Positions 51,717 to 60,949 of a stretch of DNA of 64,000 nt are shown piece by piece; the stretch's first letter is position 1, and every line of letters starts with the position of its first letter. Both the position numbers and the translations under genes were made by a program. Under the pieces are notes generated by a model. The model saw only the letters and a list, made by a program, of their open reading frames with translations. It made no database searches and was not told where the DNA came from. Source of the stretch: Parasedimentitalea denitrificans (GTDB lineage: Bacteria; Pseudomonadota; Alphaproteobacteria; Rhodobacterales; Rhodobacteraceae); assembly GCF_011813015.1 (NCBI RefSeq), contig NZ_QHLQ01000006.1:124001-188000 (forward strand). Reading direction: 5' to 3'.

Positions 51717-52475
51717 ATGACCTCCCCCTCGACAACACTCATCATTGGCGGCTCTAGCGGAATGGGCCTTGAAACAGCCCGCCATCTGGTGGCCCAAGGT
51801 CAGCATGTCACCCTGGTTGGCCGGTCGGCTGAGAAACTAGCAGCAGCCAAATCTGAACTGGGCGATCTGGTGGAAACGGCCCAACTGGACCTGTCAGACG
51901 CAAAGGCCACCGATGCCTTTGCCGCTGAACTCAAATCCAGCAAGCGCCACATCAACCAACTGGTGAACGCCGCCGGGATTTTTGCACCCAAACCATTTCT
52001 TGAGCACACCGGCGAAGACTATGACGCCTATATGGAACTGAATCGGGCAACTTTTTTCATCACGCAGGCCGTTGCCGAAAACATGAAGGCGCACGGCGGC
52101 GGATCCATCGTCAACATCGGTTCGATGTGGGCCAAACAAGCGGTCAAAGCGACACCATCGTCAGCATATTCCATGGCCAAAGCGGGCCTACACTCGTTGA
52201 CGCAGCATCTGGCGATGGAGCTGGGTGAGCATGGCATTCGTGTCAACGCTGTGTCTCCGGCCGTTGTCGTGACCCCAATCTATGGAGCCTTTATTGAACC
52301 GGACCAGATCGAGGATACCCTAACCGGCGCCTTTGATGCATTCCATCCCGTTGGCAGGGTTGGCCGCCCAGCGGATGTTGCTGCTACAGTCGCGCATTTG
52401 CTGTCCGATCAAGCCGCATGGGTCACCGGCGCCATCTGGGATGTTGACGGCGGTGTTATGGCTGGCCGCAACTGA
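51717..52475 (+). CDS. Short-chain dehydrogenase/reductase (SDR)
   Basis: 252 residues. The cofactor motif is [20 protein letters not shown]; the Ser-Tyr-Lys triad is represented by NIGSMW and the YxxxK in [20 protein letters not shown]. It ends [17 protein letters not shown]. This is a classical SDR that oxidises or reduces an alcohol/carbonyl with NAD(P)H; the substrate is unknown. AAAGGA upstream supports ATG 51717. Regulation by the divergent TetR protein, released by an electrophile or the SDR substrate, is inferred. Confidence 0.92.
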   Translation: MTSPSTTLIIGGSSGMGLETARHLVAQGQHVTLVGRSAEKLAAAKSELGDLVETAQLDLSDAKATDAFAAELKSSKRHINQLVNAAGIFAPKPFLEHTGEDYDAYMELNRATFFITQAVAENMKAHGGGSIVNIGSMWAKQAVKATPSSAYSMAKAGLHSLTQHLAMELGEHGIRVNAVSPAVVVTPIYGAFIEPDQIEDTLTGAFDAFHPVGRVGRPADVAATVAHLLSDQAAWVTGAIWDVDGGVMAGRN

Positions 52476-52513
52476 TGCTTTGACAACTGGCGGGGGTACG
52501 GTAGGCAGGCAAT

Positions 52514-53215
52514 ATGAAATTTGCCACGCCTCTTATCCCCGCCACGCTTGTCCGCCGCTACAAACGATTTCTGGCCGATTGCCAGCTGTCTGATGGGACA
52601 GAGATCATCGCCCACTGCGCCAATCCCGGGTCGATGATGGGGCTGGCGGAACCGGGTATGCGGGTGTGGCTGGAGCCCAACGACGACCCGAAAAAGAAGC
52701 TGAACTACGGCTGGCGGCTGGTTGAGCATGAGAGCGGTCATTTCACTGGCGTCGACACCTCGGTTCCCAACCGCGCTCTGCGGGCCTCGCTAGAGGCTGG
52801 GGAAATCACTGAACTATCAGAATACAAATCCGTCCGCCCCGAGGTGAAATACGGTAAAAACAGCCGCATTGACTTCTTGCTCACCCAGCCCGGCCTGCCT
52901 GATTGTTATGTCGAAGTCAAAAGCGTCACCCTGATGCGGCAACCTGGACTGGCTGAATTTCCCGACAGCGTAACCAAACGCGGCACAAAGCACCTGGGCG
53001 AGCTGGCTACCATGGTGCGGCAAGGCCACCGGGCTGTGATGCTGTATCTGGTGCAGCGCACCGATTGTAACAGTTTTCAGCTGGCTGCTGACATCGACCC
53101 CACCTATGCAGCCGCCTTTGCCGAGGCTCAGGATGCGGGTGTTGAAAAGCTGATATACACAACCAATATTTCACCCTTAGAGATTACTCTCGGAAAAGCC
53201 ATTTCCGCCACCTAG
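52514..53215 (+). CDS. sfsA: DNA/RNA nuclease SfsA family protein
   Basis: 233 residues. Features of SfsA are TLVRRYKRFLADCQLSDGTE, IIAHCANPGSMMGLAEPGMR and the nuclease-like core RIDFLLTQPGLPDCYVEVKS with its conserved D/E/K residues. It was first described as a sugar fermentation stimulation protein and is now regarded as a PD-(D/E)XK-type nuclease. AGGCA upstream of ATG; 38 bp after the SDR gene and 69 bp before map. Confidence 0.92.
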   Translation: MKFATPLIPATLVRRYKRFLADCQLSDGTEIIAHCANPGSMMGLAEPGMRVWLEPNDDPKKKLNYGWRLVEHESGHFTGVDTSVPNRALRASLEAGEITELSEYKSVRPEVKYGKNSRIDFLLTQPGLPDCYVEVKSVTLMRQPGLAEFPDSVTKRGTKHLGELATMVRQGHRAVMLYLVQRTDCNSFQLAADIDPTYAAAFAEAQDAGVEKLIYTTNISPLEITLGKAISAT

Positions 53216-53284
53216 GCCATATGGCGTCACAGCCTATGGCCCTTTGGCGCCATTACCCTTACATAGCGGTCTAAGACAGCAGCG

Positions 53285-54109
53285 ATGGAGCCCATCTTGA
53301 TGAGAAAAAACGGTGGCCGGACAACCAAAGACGGCATTCGCATTCACCAACAGGCCGACTATGCCGGCATGCATGTGGCTGGCGCTCTGGCCGCACGCAT
53401 TTTGGATGACATTGCAGAACATGTCATCCCCGGACAAACAACCGGCGAGCTGGACCGGCTGATCACCCAGATGGTCGAGGACGCTGGGGCAAAATCGGCC
53501 ACCATCGGCTATAAGGGCTATCAACACGCCAGCTGCATTTCGGTGAACCACGTCGTGTGTCACGGCATCCCTGGCGACAAAAAGCTGAAAGACGGCGACA
53601 TCCTGAACATCGACGTCACAGTGATCGTTGACGGATGGTTTGGCGACACCAGCCGCATGTATGTGGCCGGCAAACTATCCCGCAAGGCCGAGCGTCTGAT
53701 CCAAGTGACCCATGACGCCCTGATGAAGGGCATAGAGGCCGTCAAGCCTGGTAACACCTTTGGTGACATTGGCCATGCCATTCAGGTCTACGCCGAAAGC
53801 CAGCGGATGAGCGTCGTTCGCGATTTCTGCGGCCACGGGTTGGGAGAAGTCTTTCACGCTCCACCAAACGTGTTGCACTATGGTCGCCCCGGCACTGGTG
53901 CCAAGCTCGAAGAAGGTATGTTCTTCACCATCGAGCCCATGATCAACCTTGGCCGCCCGGAAACCAAAATCCTTGCGGACGACTGGACCGCGGTGACCCG
54001 TGACAAGTCACTGACCGCCCAGTTTGAACACTCGATTGGTGTAACCGCAGACGGGTTTGAAATTTTTACCCTGTCGCCCGGTGGCAAATTCCACCCGACC
54101 TACGGCTAA
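53285..54109 (+). CDS. map: Methionine aminopeptidase, type I
   Basis: 274 residues. It removes the initiator methionine from nascent proteins. The metal-binding residues are in LNIDVTVIVDGWFGDTSRMY (two Asp), the His in RDFCGHGLGEVFHAPPNV, and Glu in FFTIEPMINLGRPE and AQFEHSIGVTADGF. The ATG 53285 is listed; ATG 53300 has a better ribosome site (GGAG 9 nt upstream), so the product may be 5 residues shorter. sfsA and map are often adjacent in Rhodobacterales. Confidence 0.94.
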   Translation: MEPILMRKNGGRTTKDGIRIHQQADYAGMHVAGALAARILDDIAEHVIPGQTTGELDRLITQMVEDAGAKSATIGYKGYQHASCISVNHVVCHGIPGDKKLKDGDILNIDVTVIVDGWFGDTSRMYVAGKLSRKAERLIQVTHDALMKGIEAVKPGNTFGDIGHAIQVYAESQRMSVVRDFCGHGLGEVFHAPPNVLHYGRPGTGAKLEEGMFFTIEPMINLGRPETKILADDWTAVTRDKSLTAQFEHSIGVTADGFEIFTLSPGGKFHPTYG

Positions 54110-54203
54110 AGCCAGCCGCTGAGGGGTATTGCTGGCACTGTCTGCAATTTGACCTGCAAGCCCAGTGCTCTAACCTGATCCCTATCTCAGATAGGGGGCA
54201 GGT

Positions 54204-54878
54204 ATGTCGATCAGAACCATCATCGGACTAAGTCTTTTTTTGCCCCTTGCCCCTGTTGCCCAAGCGCAGGACACGGGCGTTTCCTTCAACCTGTTCAGTT
54301 ATGAAGGCGCATATTTCAACAAAATCTTCCGGTTCGATGCAGATTACACCGCCAAATACGACATCCCGATCAAGGTTCCCTTTGCGCTCGAAATCCCTGT
54401 GCGCAGAGACATTGAACTAATCGCCGACGGGCGCCCAGATGGTGGGCTCGTCAAATTCACCTTCGCCACCAAAGCCCCTGAGGGGCGAAGATTTGTCGAA
54501 AACTTCCACGTCGCAAATGCAACGTTCCCCATCCCCGAGGGCAGCATCGACCCGATGCCAATCCGCCTTCGTACTGCCGCCCAGGCACTGGCACACTCCG
54601 CTTTTCCTAATGCGGTAAAAGGATTCACCAATGCCAAGGTTATTAGCTCGCGCGAGATTTCAGTCAACAACATGCGTGCAGCAGAGGTGCTGGGAACCTA
54701 CACCGATCCCGTCAATGGTCCGATGATTTTGCAAATGGTTGCGATCCCACACCCAGACCGCGCCGAGAGTTATTTTGTCCTGCACAACATCAGCCGAACA
54801 TTGGTGCCGATGGACGGCCCCAAACGGTTACCCGAAACACTCGGTGGGCGTGTGTTATCCAGTTTCACCTACGAGTAA
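54204..54878 (+). CDS. Hypothetical secreted protein
   Basis: 224 residues. A signal peptide (MSIRTIIGLSLFLPLAPVAQ then AQD) precedes a mature region of about 200 residues with alternating beta-like segments, including GVSFNLFSYEGAYFNKIFRF, a central GSIDPMPIRLRTAAQALAHS and C-terminal SYFVLHNISRTLVPMDGPKR. No family is recognised and no cysteines are present after the signal. Probably periplasmic. It ends near copy 3 of the intergenic hairpin element. Confidence 0.75.
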   Translation: MSIRTIIGLSLFLPLAPVAQAQDTGVSFNLFSYEGAYFNKIFRFDADYTAKYDIPIKVPFALEIPVRRDIELIADGRPDGGLVKFTFATKAPEGRRFVENFHVANATFPIPEGSIDPMPIRLRTAAQALAHSAFPNAVKGFTNAKVISSREISVNNMRAAEVLGTYTDPVNGPMILQMVAIPHPDRAESYFVLHNISRTLVPMDGPKRLPETLGGRVLSSFTYE

Positions 54879-54893
54879 CCGCCTTTGAAACCG

Positions 54894-54967
54894 GATCCGC
54901 TTTCATTTGGCTAAAAAAATCCCGGGGGTGAATTGTCGCACATGCGACAAGAGGGGGCAGCGCCCCC
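54894..54967 (+). repeat. Roseobacter-type intergenic hairpin element, copy 3
   Basis: GATCC, TTTCATTTGGCTAAAAAAAT, CCCGGGGG, then TTGTCGCA-CA-TGCGACAA (54933-54950) and GGGGGC-AGC-GCCCCC (54953-54967), starting 16 nt after the stop of the secreted-protein gene. The first stem differs in sequence from copy 1 but keeps perfect pairing, indicating selection for structure. Confidence 0.8.
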
Positions 54968-54993
54968 ATCAACAGTCAAAATCAACGTCAGAC

Positions 54994-55665
54994 CTAACGG
55001 TCACCCAACCCGATCAATCCCGGCACCATTGCCATATCATCAAATAGCTCGGCCCCCTGCGCCACCAGCCGCTCTCCACCACCATCAGGTGCATAGCCCA
55101 AACAGCGCATTCCAGCACGTAGCGCGGCGGTGGCGCCATTGGCGCTATCCTCGATCACCAGACAATCGCGTGCCTGCACATCAAAATGGCTGGCCGCCGC
55201 CAGAAACAACCCTGGCTCGGGCTTGGCTACTCCCAGTGTATGTGCCGAGAACATCGCATCTGGATGGAACCGGTTCCACAATCCATTTTGGCCCAGCGTA
55301 ATACGCATCTTGTCGTCGCTGCCGTTAGAGGCCACACAACAAGGGATCGCCTCGCGGTCAAGCAATGCCAAAAGCTCGGGGATACCGGACACAAGCGGCA
55401 CGCCCCCGCGCAGCCTTGCATAGGTTTCTTGATAGACTTCATCAACCCAGTTCGGCGGCAGATCAGCACCCAGATCCTGGGCCTTGTCTTTCACGTCTGC
55501 CATTGTACCGCCAACAAACAGATCCATGCACTGAGCCAGCTCCAGCTTTAGCCCGTAGCGCGACAGGTTCTCGACTAAGGCCTGATTGGAAACCACCTCA
55601 CTGTCGACAAGCACGCCGTCGCAGTCGAAGATCACCAGCTTTGGCGTGGGATAGGTCTTGGGCAT
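54994..55665 (-). CDS. HAD-superfamily hydrolase (beta-phosphoglucomutase/phosphatase-like)
   Basis: 223 residues. Motif I VIFDCDGVLVDSEVVSNQAL contains the two catalytic Asp; motif II CCVASNGS, motif III around the KPEPGLF lysine and motif IV CLVIEDSANGATAALRAGM are intact. Likely a sugar-phosphate phosphatase; the substrate is unknown. AGGAG 5 nt before ATG 55665 supports the start. It appears to be a separate unit after rsmD on the minus strand (gap 56 bp). Confidence 0.9.
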   Translation of the reverse strand: MPKTYPTPKLVIFDCDGVLVDSEVVSNQALVENLSRYGLKLELAQCMDLFVGGTMADVKDKAQDLGADLPPNWVDEVYQETYARLRGGVPLVSGIPELLALLDREAIPCCVASNGSDDKMRITLGQNGLWNRFHPDAMFSAHTLGVAKPEPGLFLAAASHFDVQARDCLVIEDSANGATAALRAGMRCLGYAPDGGGERLVAQGAELFDDMAMVPGLIGLGDR

Positions 55666-55721
55666 AAAAACTCCTGACGTAATTCAATAATCAAATCAAT
55701 AATCAGAGCGCAGCACTCGCA

Positions 55722-56276
55722 TTAGATATCCCGCCACATCAAGGTGATGTGGGTATCGCCATATTTGCGACTGTCGCGCAGCTGGTATCCTTCGGGTGCC
55801 GACATTGGGCTGCTTTCCTCCCAAACGATCAGCGCCTCGTCGTCTATCCACCCCCCGTCAGCAGCCACTGCCAATGCCTTTTCCCCCAAGCCCTTGCCGT
55901 ATGGCGGGTCAAGAAAGATCAAATCAAATGGTGCATCTAGATTGGGCCCCAATTTCAGCGCATCTCGTTTGATGAGATTGGTGTTATTCTTGCTGCGCGT
56001 AATGTCGATGTTCTTGCGGATCAGCCCTGTGGACACCCGCCCATCGTCGACAAAAGTCACACAGGATGCGCCCCGCGACAGGGCCTCTAGCCCCAAGGCT
56101 CCGGTGCCTGCAAATAGGTCCAAGACACGAGCGTCCGGGATTACACCGGTGTGGTTAAGCACGTTAAATAGGCTTTCGCGCACGCGGTCGGTTGTAGGGC
56201 GCAAATGCGCCCCAGCGTCGCCTTTACCAACCGAGGCCAGCGCACGGCCGCGAAAATCGCCGGCAATGATCCTCAC
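55722..56276 (-). CDS. rsmD: 16S rRNA (guanine(966)-N2)-methyltransferase
   Basis: 184 residues from a GTG start (GTGAGGATC) that overlaps the stop of the upstream flavoprotein gene by GTGA. N-terminal MRIIAGDFRGRALASV, LRPTTDRVRESLFNVLNHTG, the SAM motif VLDLFAGTGALGLEALSRGA and the catalytic NPPY-like FLDPPYGKG are diagnostic. It methylates G966 of 16S rRNA in the 30S subunit. Confidence 0.95.
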   Translation of the reverse strand: MRIIAGDFRGRALASVGKGDAGAHLRPTTDRVRESLFNVLNHTGVIPDARVLDLFAGTGALGLEALSRGASCVTFVDDGRVSTGLIRKNIDITRSKNNTNLIKRDALKLGPNLDAPFDLIFLDPPYGKGLGEKALAVAADGGWIDDEALIVWEESSPMSAPEGYQLRDSRKYGDTHITLMWRDI

Positions 56277-57484
56277 GCTTTCAACAACGATTTTAGCTCA
56301 GTTTCGGGATCACCTACAGCGTTCGGATCACAGGTCTTGCCCATGTCGATCAACCGTTTGCCGACCATATAGGCGCGTGGATCGTTCATTGCGTCCACTG
56401 CCAGCAACTGGTCATCCTTGAAATACCAAAACGATATCGATGCGCCGTCACCCGAGCGGGTGACCACATGGGTATACCCGGTATTAAGCCCTGCTATTTG
56501 CAGTTTGACGTCATATTGATCTGACCAGAACCATGGCTTGGCGATGTATTCCTTACCCGCTCCCATAATGTTCTGCGCTACGACTTCAGACTGATCAATA
56601 GCGTTAGGCACACTTTCCAGTCGAATGCGCTCGCCCTGATATGGAAATGAGGCGCAATCCCCAGCCGCCCAGATGGACGCATCCGAGGTTCGCCCCTGTG
56701 CATCTGTTTCAATCCCATTGTTCACCGTCACACCGGCCATTTCAGCCAGTTGCGTGGCAGGGGTGATGCCGACCCCAACGACTACAAAATCCAGCTCCAG
56801 CTCGGTCCCATCGGTCAACACCGCACCGGTGACTTTGCCGTCGGAGCCCAGCAACCGATCTAGCCCAACACCTTCGCGGACATCGACCCCATGTGAGGTA
56901 TGCAATGTGCGGAAGTAATCCGATGTTTCCGGCGCAGCGACCCGTTGCAAAATGCGGTCAGCCATTTCGACCAGCACCACGTCCACGCCACGCTTGGCAC
57001 AGACGGCTGCGGCCTCTAGGCCGATGTATCCACCGCCGACGATCAGGGTTCGGGCGCCCTTGGTGACCGATGGGGCCATTGCATCCACATCACCAAGTCC
57101 GCGGACAACAAACACGCCCTCCAGATCACCACCAATCGCCACTGGCAAGCGCCGCGGGTCTGATCCGGTGGTCAGCGCCAGATGATCGTAAGAGATCACC
57201 TCATCGCCAATACTGACCGTCTTGGCACCCGCATCAATGGCAGTGACCGGTTGGCCCAGTTTTAGGGTGATGTTGTTATCGGCGTAAAAACTCTCGGGCC
57301 GCAGGAACAAACGCTCCAGCGCCATATCCCCCAGCAAATAGGCCTTGGACAATGGCGGGCGTTGATAGGGTAACGCGGTTTCGGCACCGATCAGCGTGAT
57401 CTCGCCGTCAAAGCCGTCCTTGCGCAGCTTGGCCACCAGTGACGACCCCGCCTGCCCCGCTCCGATCACGACGATGTGGCTCAT
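56273..57484 (-). CDS. FAD/NAD(P)-dependent ferredoxin (rubredoxin) reductase-like protein
   Basis: 403 residues from MSHIVVIGAGQAGSSLVAKL. FAD motif GAGQAG; NAD motif LIVGGGYIGLEAAAVCAKRG; third motif DASIWAAGDCASFPYQGERI. The C-terminal reductase domain has RLESVPNAIDQSEVVAQNIM. It belongs to the putidaredoxin/rubredoxin reductase class that passes electrons from NAD(P)H to a [2Fe-2S] ferredoxin, often for P450 or dioxygenase systems; none is adjacent. It overlaps rsmD by 4 nt. GAGAGG is about 11 nt upstream of ATG. Confidence 0.9.
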   Translation of the reverse strand: MSHIVVIGAGQAGSSLVAKLRKDGFDGEITLIGAETALPYQRPPLSKAYLLGDMALERLFLRPESFYADNNITLKLGQPVTAIDAGAKTVSIGDEVISYDHLALTTGSDPRRLPVAIGGDLEGVFVVRGLGDVDAMAPSVTKGARTLIVGGGYIGLEAAAVCAKRGVDVVLVEMADRILQRVAAPETSDYFRTLHTSHGVDVREGVGLDRLLGSDGKVTGAVLTDGTELELDFVVVGVGITPATQLAEMAGVTVNNGIETDAQGRTSDASIWAAGDCASFPYQGERIRLESVPNAIDQSEVVAQNIMGAGKEYIAKPWFWSDQYDVKLQIAGLNTGYTHVVTRSGDGASISFWYFKDDQLLAVDAMNDPRAYMVGKRLIDMGKTCDPNAVGDPETELKSLLKA

Positions 57485-57579
57485 CTTGCTCTTGCCTCTC
57501 AATTCTGTTCCGGTCACTTTCACTGCCGGACCCTATATGCGGTGCGAACAGAAACGCAATTAGAAGTGACGAGAACTAG

Positions 57580-58068
57580 ATGATTTCAGTTGGTGAAAAA
57601 CTGCCAAAAGCGAACCTTGTAGTGATGGGAGCAAACGGTCCAGAGCCGGTTTCCATTGCCGACAAGACCAAAAACCGCAAAGTCGCGATTTTTGCTGTCC
57701 CCGGGGCCTATACTCCTACCTGCAGTTCGGCGCATGTGCCCAGCTTCATTCGCACCAAAGATCAGTTTGCAGCCAAAGGCGTCGATGAGATCATCTGCAT
57801 TTCAGTCAACGACCCCTTCGTGATGGCAGCCTGGGGTAAAGAAACCAGTGCAACGGAAGCTGGCATAACGATGCTGGCCGATGCTGAATGTAGCCTGACC
57901 GAGGCGATGGGGATGCGATTTGATGCCGCCCCTGCCGGTTTGATAGCCCGCTCTTTGCGCTATGCAATGCTGGTCGAGAACGGAGAGGTCAAAATTCTAC
58001 AGATGGAAGAAGGCCGCGGTATCTGTGAGCTAACGGCAGGCGAAGGTCTACTAGAGGCAATGGGCTGA
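57580..58068 (+). CDS. Peroxiredoxin (Prx5/AhpC-TSA redoxin type)
   Basis: 162 residues. The peroxidatic Cys48 is in VPGAYTPTCSSAHVPSFIRT and the Arg/Thr pocket is intact. Prx5-type enzymes reduce hydrogen and alkyl peroxides with thioredoxin or glutaredoxin; the resolving Cys is not evident from position alone (other Cys occur in IICIS, AECS and GICE). Divergent from the ferredoxin-reductase-like gene by 95 bp. A terminator follows. Confidence 0.93.
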   Translation: MISVGEKLPKANLVVMGANGPEPVSIADKTKNRKVAIFAVPGAYTPTCSSAHVPSFIRTKDQFAAKGVDEIICISVNDPFVMAAWGKETSATEAGITMLADAECSLTEAMGMRFDAAPAGLIARSLRYAMLVENGEVKILQMEEGRGICELTAGEGLLEAMG

Positions 58069-58084
58069 TCGCCGGTCAAACACT

Positions 58085-58113
58085 GCAAAGCCCCGAAAAA
58101 TCTGGGGCTTTGC
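58085..58113. terminator. Bidirectional terminator between peroxiredoxin and phhB
   Basis: GCAAAGCCCC and GGGGCTTTGC are perfect 10-bp arms around a 9-nt loop, between convergent genes 4-17 bp from their stops. Confidence 0.88.
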
Positions 58114-58116
58114 ATC

Positions 58117-58410
58117 TTATACCAAACTATCGAACTTGCGTGCCAACTTGGCATCTTGGGCGCTGATCCCGCCAACATCATGCGTTGTCAGTACAACCGT
58201 CACCTTGTTGTAAATATTGCTCCACTCTGGGTGATGGTTCCACTTTTCAGCCCAAATGGCCGCCCGGGTCATCCAGCCAAATGCATCGACAAAGCTCTCA
58301 AATTTGTAAGTTTTGCTGATCGCATCCCGATCATCAAGCAGGGTCCAGCCGGTTTGAAACAACGGGCCCAACAATGGCCCACGGGTTACCTCTGACATTT
58401 TCTCCGTCAT
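58117..58410 (-). CDS. phhB: 4a-hydroxytetrahydrobiopterin dehydratase (pterin-4a-carbinolamine dehydratase)
   Basis: 97 residues. The family signature with the catalytic His pair is [20 protein letters not shown] followed by HDVGGIS. It recycles pterin cofactor for aromatic amino acid hydroxylases or acts as a molybdopterin-related dehydratase; no phenylalanine hydroxylase is in the window. Its ATG overlaps the upstream DUF482 gene stop by 4 nt. Last gene of the ridA operon. Confidence 0.93.
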   Translation of the reverse strand: MTEKMSEVTRGPLLGPLFQTGWTLLDDRDAISKTYKFESFVDAFGWMTRAAIWAEKWNHHPEWSNIYNKVTVVLTTHDVGGISAQDAKLARKFDSLV

Positions 58411-59594
58411 TGTTGTTCCTCCACCTTTAGCTTTTTGAACGGGCCATAGTCGGTCAGAATTTCAATCTCTTCCTCGATTGCGACGCGTTCGGCATCCAAA
58501 TACCGGGCCACAGCATCAGCAAAGCCGGGATCACCGAGCCAATGCAAGGAATGTGTCTGCGTCGGCAGATATCCGCGTGCCAGTTTGTGCTCGCCCTGAG
58601 CGCCAGCCTCAACCCGCGCCAAGCCCATCGCGATAGCTAGATCCATAGCCTGATAATAGCACAGTTCGAAATGCAGACAGGGATGATGTTCGGTGCAGCC
58701 CCAATATCGGCCGTAAAGCGTATCGCGGCCAATGAAATTCAGGGCCCCCGCCACATAGCGCCCTTCACGTTGTGCCATGACCAATGCCATATCACCCGCC
58801 ATGGTTTCCTGAACGATGTCAAAGAACGCGCGCGTCAGATAGGGCGACCCCCATTTGCGGGAACCGGTATCCTGATAGAACATCCAGAAGGCATCCCAAT
58901 GCTCAGGTCGCAAGTCTGCGCCGCTGAACACTTCGATATCTCCACCAAACCCCTGCGCTTGGGCGCGCTCTTTACGGATATTCTTGCGTTTGCGCGATGA
59001 CAGGCCAGCTAGAAAGCCGTCGAAATCTGGGTAGTCCTGATTGAGCCAATGGAACTGTTGCGTCAGGCGTGACATCAGCCCCATTTGCTCGCCCGCCTTG
59101 GCCTCATCCTCGGTGCAGAATGTGACATGCAGAGAGGACAGGTCGTTATTCGCAGCCAGTTGCACCGCGCCCTGCACCAAAGCGGAATGACCGACGCCTT
59201 CGAAACCGGGCCGCACCAACAATCGCCGACCGGTGACTGGCGTGAACGGCACTGCGATTTGCAGTTTAGGGTAATAACGCCCACCCGCTTGTTCCAGCGC
59301 GTGGGCCCAGTTGTGGTCAAAGATGTATTCGCCCTGACTGTGCGACTTGGCATACATCGGCGCGCAGCCAATAAGATCACCGTTTAGATGTGCGGTCAGG
59401 TATTGTGGTTGCCATCCTGTGCCGCGCCCAACCGATCCGCTATTTTCAAGCGCGCTAAGAAACCGGTGGGTTGTGAATGGATCGTTTGGGCGGCCACCAT
59501 CCGTTGCCTCGGGGCAAGCGCATGCATCCCACTCATCGGCGCTTATCTGCGCCAATGAGCCCAGCAATTGTATCTCAATCTGCGCTTGTTCCAT
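58407..59594 (-). CDS. DUF482/FemAB-like GNAT protein (COG3146 type)
   Basis: 395 residues from [20 protein letters not shown]. Key features are the N-terminal [20 protein letters not shown] (with GTGWQPQYL), the centre [20 protein letters not shown], and a C-terminal [20 protein letters not shown] followed by [15 protein letters not shown]. This is the large alphaproteobacterial family once named 'peptidoglycan biosynthesis protein' with a double-GNAT (FemAB-like) fold; the acceptor is unknown. AAGGGG upstream supports ATG 59594. It lies between gdpD-like and phhB genes, overlapping phhB. Confidence 0.87.
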   Translation of the reverse strand: MEQAQIEIQLLGSLAQISADEWDACACPEATDGGRPNDPFTTHRFLSALENSGSVGRGTGWQPQYLTAHLNGDLIGCAPMYAKSHSQGEYIFDHNWAHALEQAGGRYYPKLQIAVPFTPVTGRRLLVRPGFEGVGHSALVQGAVQLAANNDLSSLHVTFCTEDEAKAGEQMGLMSRLTQQFHWLNQDYPDFDGFLAGLSSRKRKNIRKERAQAQGFGGDIEVFSGADLRPEHWDAFWMFYQDTGSRKWGSPYLTRAFFDIVQETMAGDMALVMAQREGRYVAGALNFIGRDTLYGRYWGCTEHHPCLHFELCYYQAMDLAIAMGLARVEAGAQGEHKLARGYLPTQTHSLHWLGDPGFADAVARYLDAERVAIEEEIEILTDYGPFKKLKVEEQQ

Positions 59595-59638
59595 TGTTTC
59601 CCCTTGCCCTGCAATAATTGGGCAGGGACATCTGGCTA

Positions 59639-60412
59639 TCAACCCGGCAGTGGGGAAAGATAGCCCTCAAAGGTCACATTGTCGGCAAAGACCCGCGCTG
59701 CACGTTCCTCTGCCAGCGAATTAATCGTCCAACACAACACAGGGACACCCCTATCACGCAATTCCTGAACGCGAGACCGCGAGAGATCACCGGCCTCGTG
59801 ACTGATGAAGCAGGCCCCGGTCCGGTCAAAGTCTGGTATATCACGAAGCCGGTCGCAAATCGGTTCCGTCAATTCTGGCCACTCAGCGAAATCATAGGCG
59901 CTGGTTACGATACCGCACGGCAGGTCCGGTGCCAGTCGGACCATCTCAGCCGTTGAATTCGGGTTGAACGACATCAGCGCCACTGAACCGCGATAGCCCA
60001 TCAATGCATCAGCTGTCGCCCGTTCAAGCAGCCCAATATCCGGCCCCAACTGGCCGTCTTGATCCTTGATCTCAATCAGCAGCGGCACCTGACCATCAAC
60101 CAGTTTCAGCACTTCGGCTAGATCTGGAATCCCTTCGCCATCGCCACCTTTCAATGAAATAGCCTGGGCCTGCTTTCGCGTAAGCTGGTTGATCGATCCG
60201 GTTCCGTTGGCCAGCCGCTCCAGATGATAGTCATGGAACACCATCGCATGCCCATCAGCACTAAGCTGTAGGTCAATTTCGATGCCATAGCCCGCATCAA
60301 TAGCCGCGCGGATAGCCGCACGGCTATTTTCAGGGCGCCCATCGGTCACATCATGCAAGGCACGATGCGCAATGGGCAGCCCTAGAAATTCCGATGGTAG
60401 TGCTAGTGTCAT
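59639..60412 (-). CDS. Glycerophosphodiester phosphodiesterase family protein
   Basis: 257 residues. The catalytic and metal-binding motifs are IAHRALHDVTDGRPENSRAA, EIDLQLSADGHAMVFHDYHL and LIEIK. It hydrolyses glycerophosphodiesters from phospholipid turnover to glycerol-3-phosphate and an alcohol. There is no signal peptide, so it is probably cytoplasmic (UgpQ-like). Its ATG overlaps the ridA stop by 4 nt. Confidence 0.92.
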   Translation of the reverse strand: MTLALPSEFLGLPIAHRALHDVTDGRPENSRAAIRAAIDAGYGIEIDLQLSADGHAMVFHDYHLERLANGTGSINQLTRKQAQAISLKGGDGEGIPDLAEVLKLVDGQVPLLIEIKDQDGQLGPDIGLLERATADALMGYRGSVALMSFNPNSTAEMVRLAPDLPCGIVTSAYDFAEWPELTEPICDRLRDIPDFDRTGACFISHEAGDLSRSRVQELRDRGVPVLCWTINSLAEERAARVFADNVTFEGYLSPLPG

Positions 60413-60867
60413 TTGATCTGGAATACACCGTCGATTTCAACGGCAACACCCATTGGCAGCGAGGGCGCGCTAACCGCAGAACGTGCGTGGCGGCCAACAT
60501 CGCCCAGTGCGGCAACCAGAAAATCAGAGGCTCCGTTGACAACCATTGGCTGCTGCGTGAAGTCGGCGGTGGAATTCACAAAGGCCCCCAGTTTCACAAC
60601 CTTCACCAAGCGATCAAGATCACCGCCACAGGCTGCTTTTACTTGCGCCAACAAAGAAATGGCACAGGTTTTAGCCGCGACTGCGCCTGCTTCGACATCC
60701 ATATCCGCGCCCAAGGTGCCGGTGATAAAACCGTCGTCATTAGCCGAGATTTGCCCCGAAACATAAACCATGTCGCCCACGACAACATAGGGCACATAGT
60801 TGGCAGCCGGAGCCGGAGCATCAGGCAAAGTTACACCCAGCTCATTCAATTTCGCCTCAAAACCCAT
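60409..60867 (-). CDS. ridA: RidA-family protein (YjgF/YER057c/UK114)
   Basis: 152 residues from MGFEAKLNELGVTLPDAPAP. The central VPYVVVGDMVYVSGQI and C-terminal SAVSAPSLPMGVAVEIDGVF match the longer RidA subgroup common in alphaproteobacteria. RidA hydrolyses reactive enamine/imine intermediates; in this subgroup the conserved Arg is present in RHARSAVSA. GAGG 9 nt upstream supports ATG 60867; ATG 60876 touches it. First gene of the ridA-gdpD-DUF482-phhB operon, a gene order seen repeatedly in Rhodobacterales (from memory). Confidence 0.9.
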   Translation of the reverse strand: MGFEAKLNELGVTLPDAPAPAANYVPYVVVGDMVYVSGQISANDDGFITGTLGADMDVEAGAVAAKTCAISLLAQVKAACGGDLDRLVKVVKLGAFVNSTADFTQQPMVVNGASDFLVAALGDVGRHARSAVSAPSLPMGVAVEIDGVFQIK

Positions 60868-60949
60868 GACATCCATCCTCTAACAAGTGTTTCGCGGCGA
60901 CGCTAACCGGGAAGCAATACAGCGGAAAGAGAAAAATGCCGGTCGTGTT

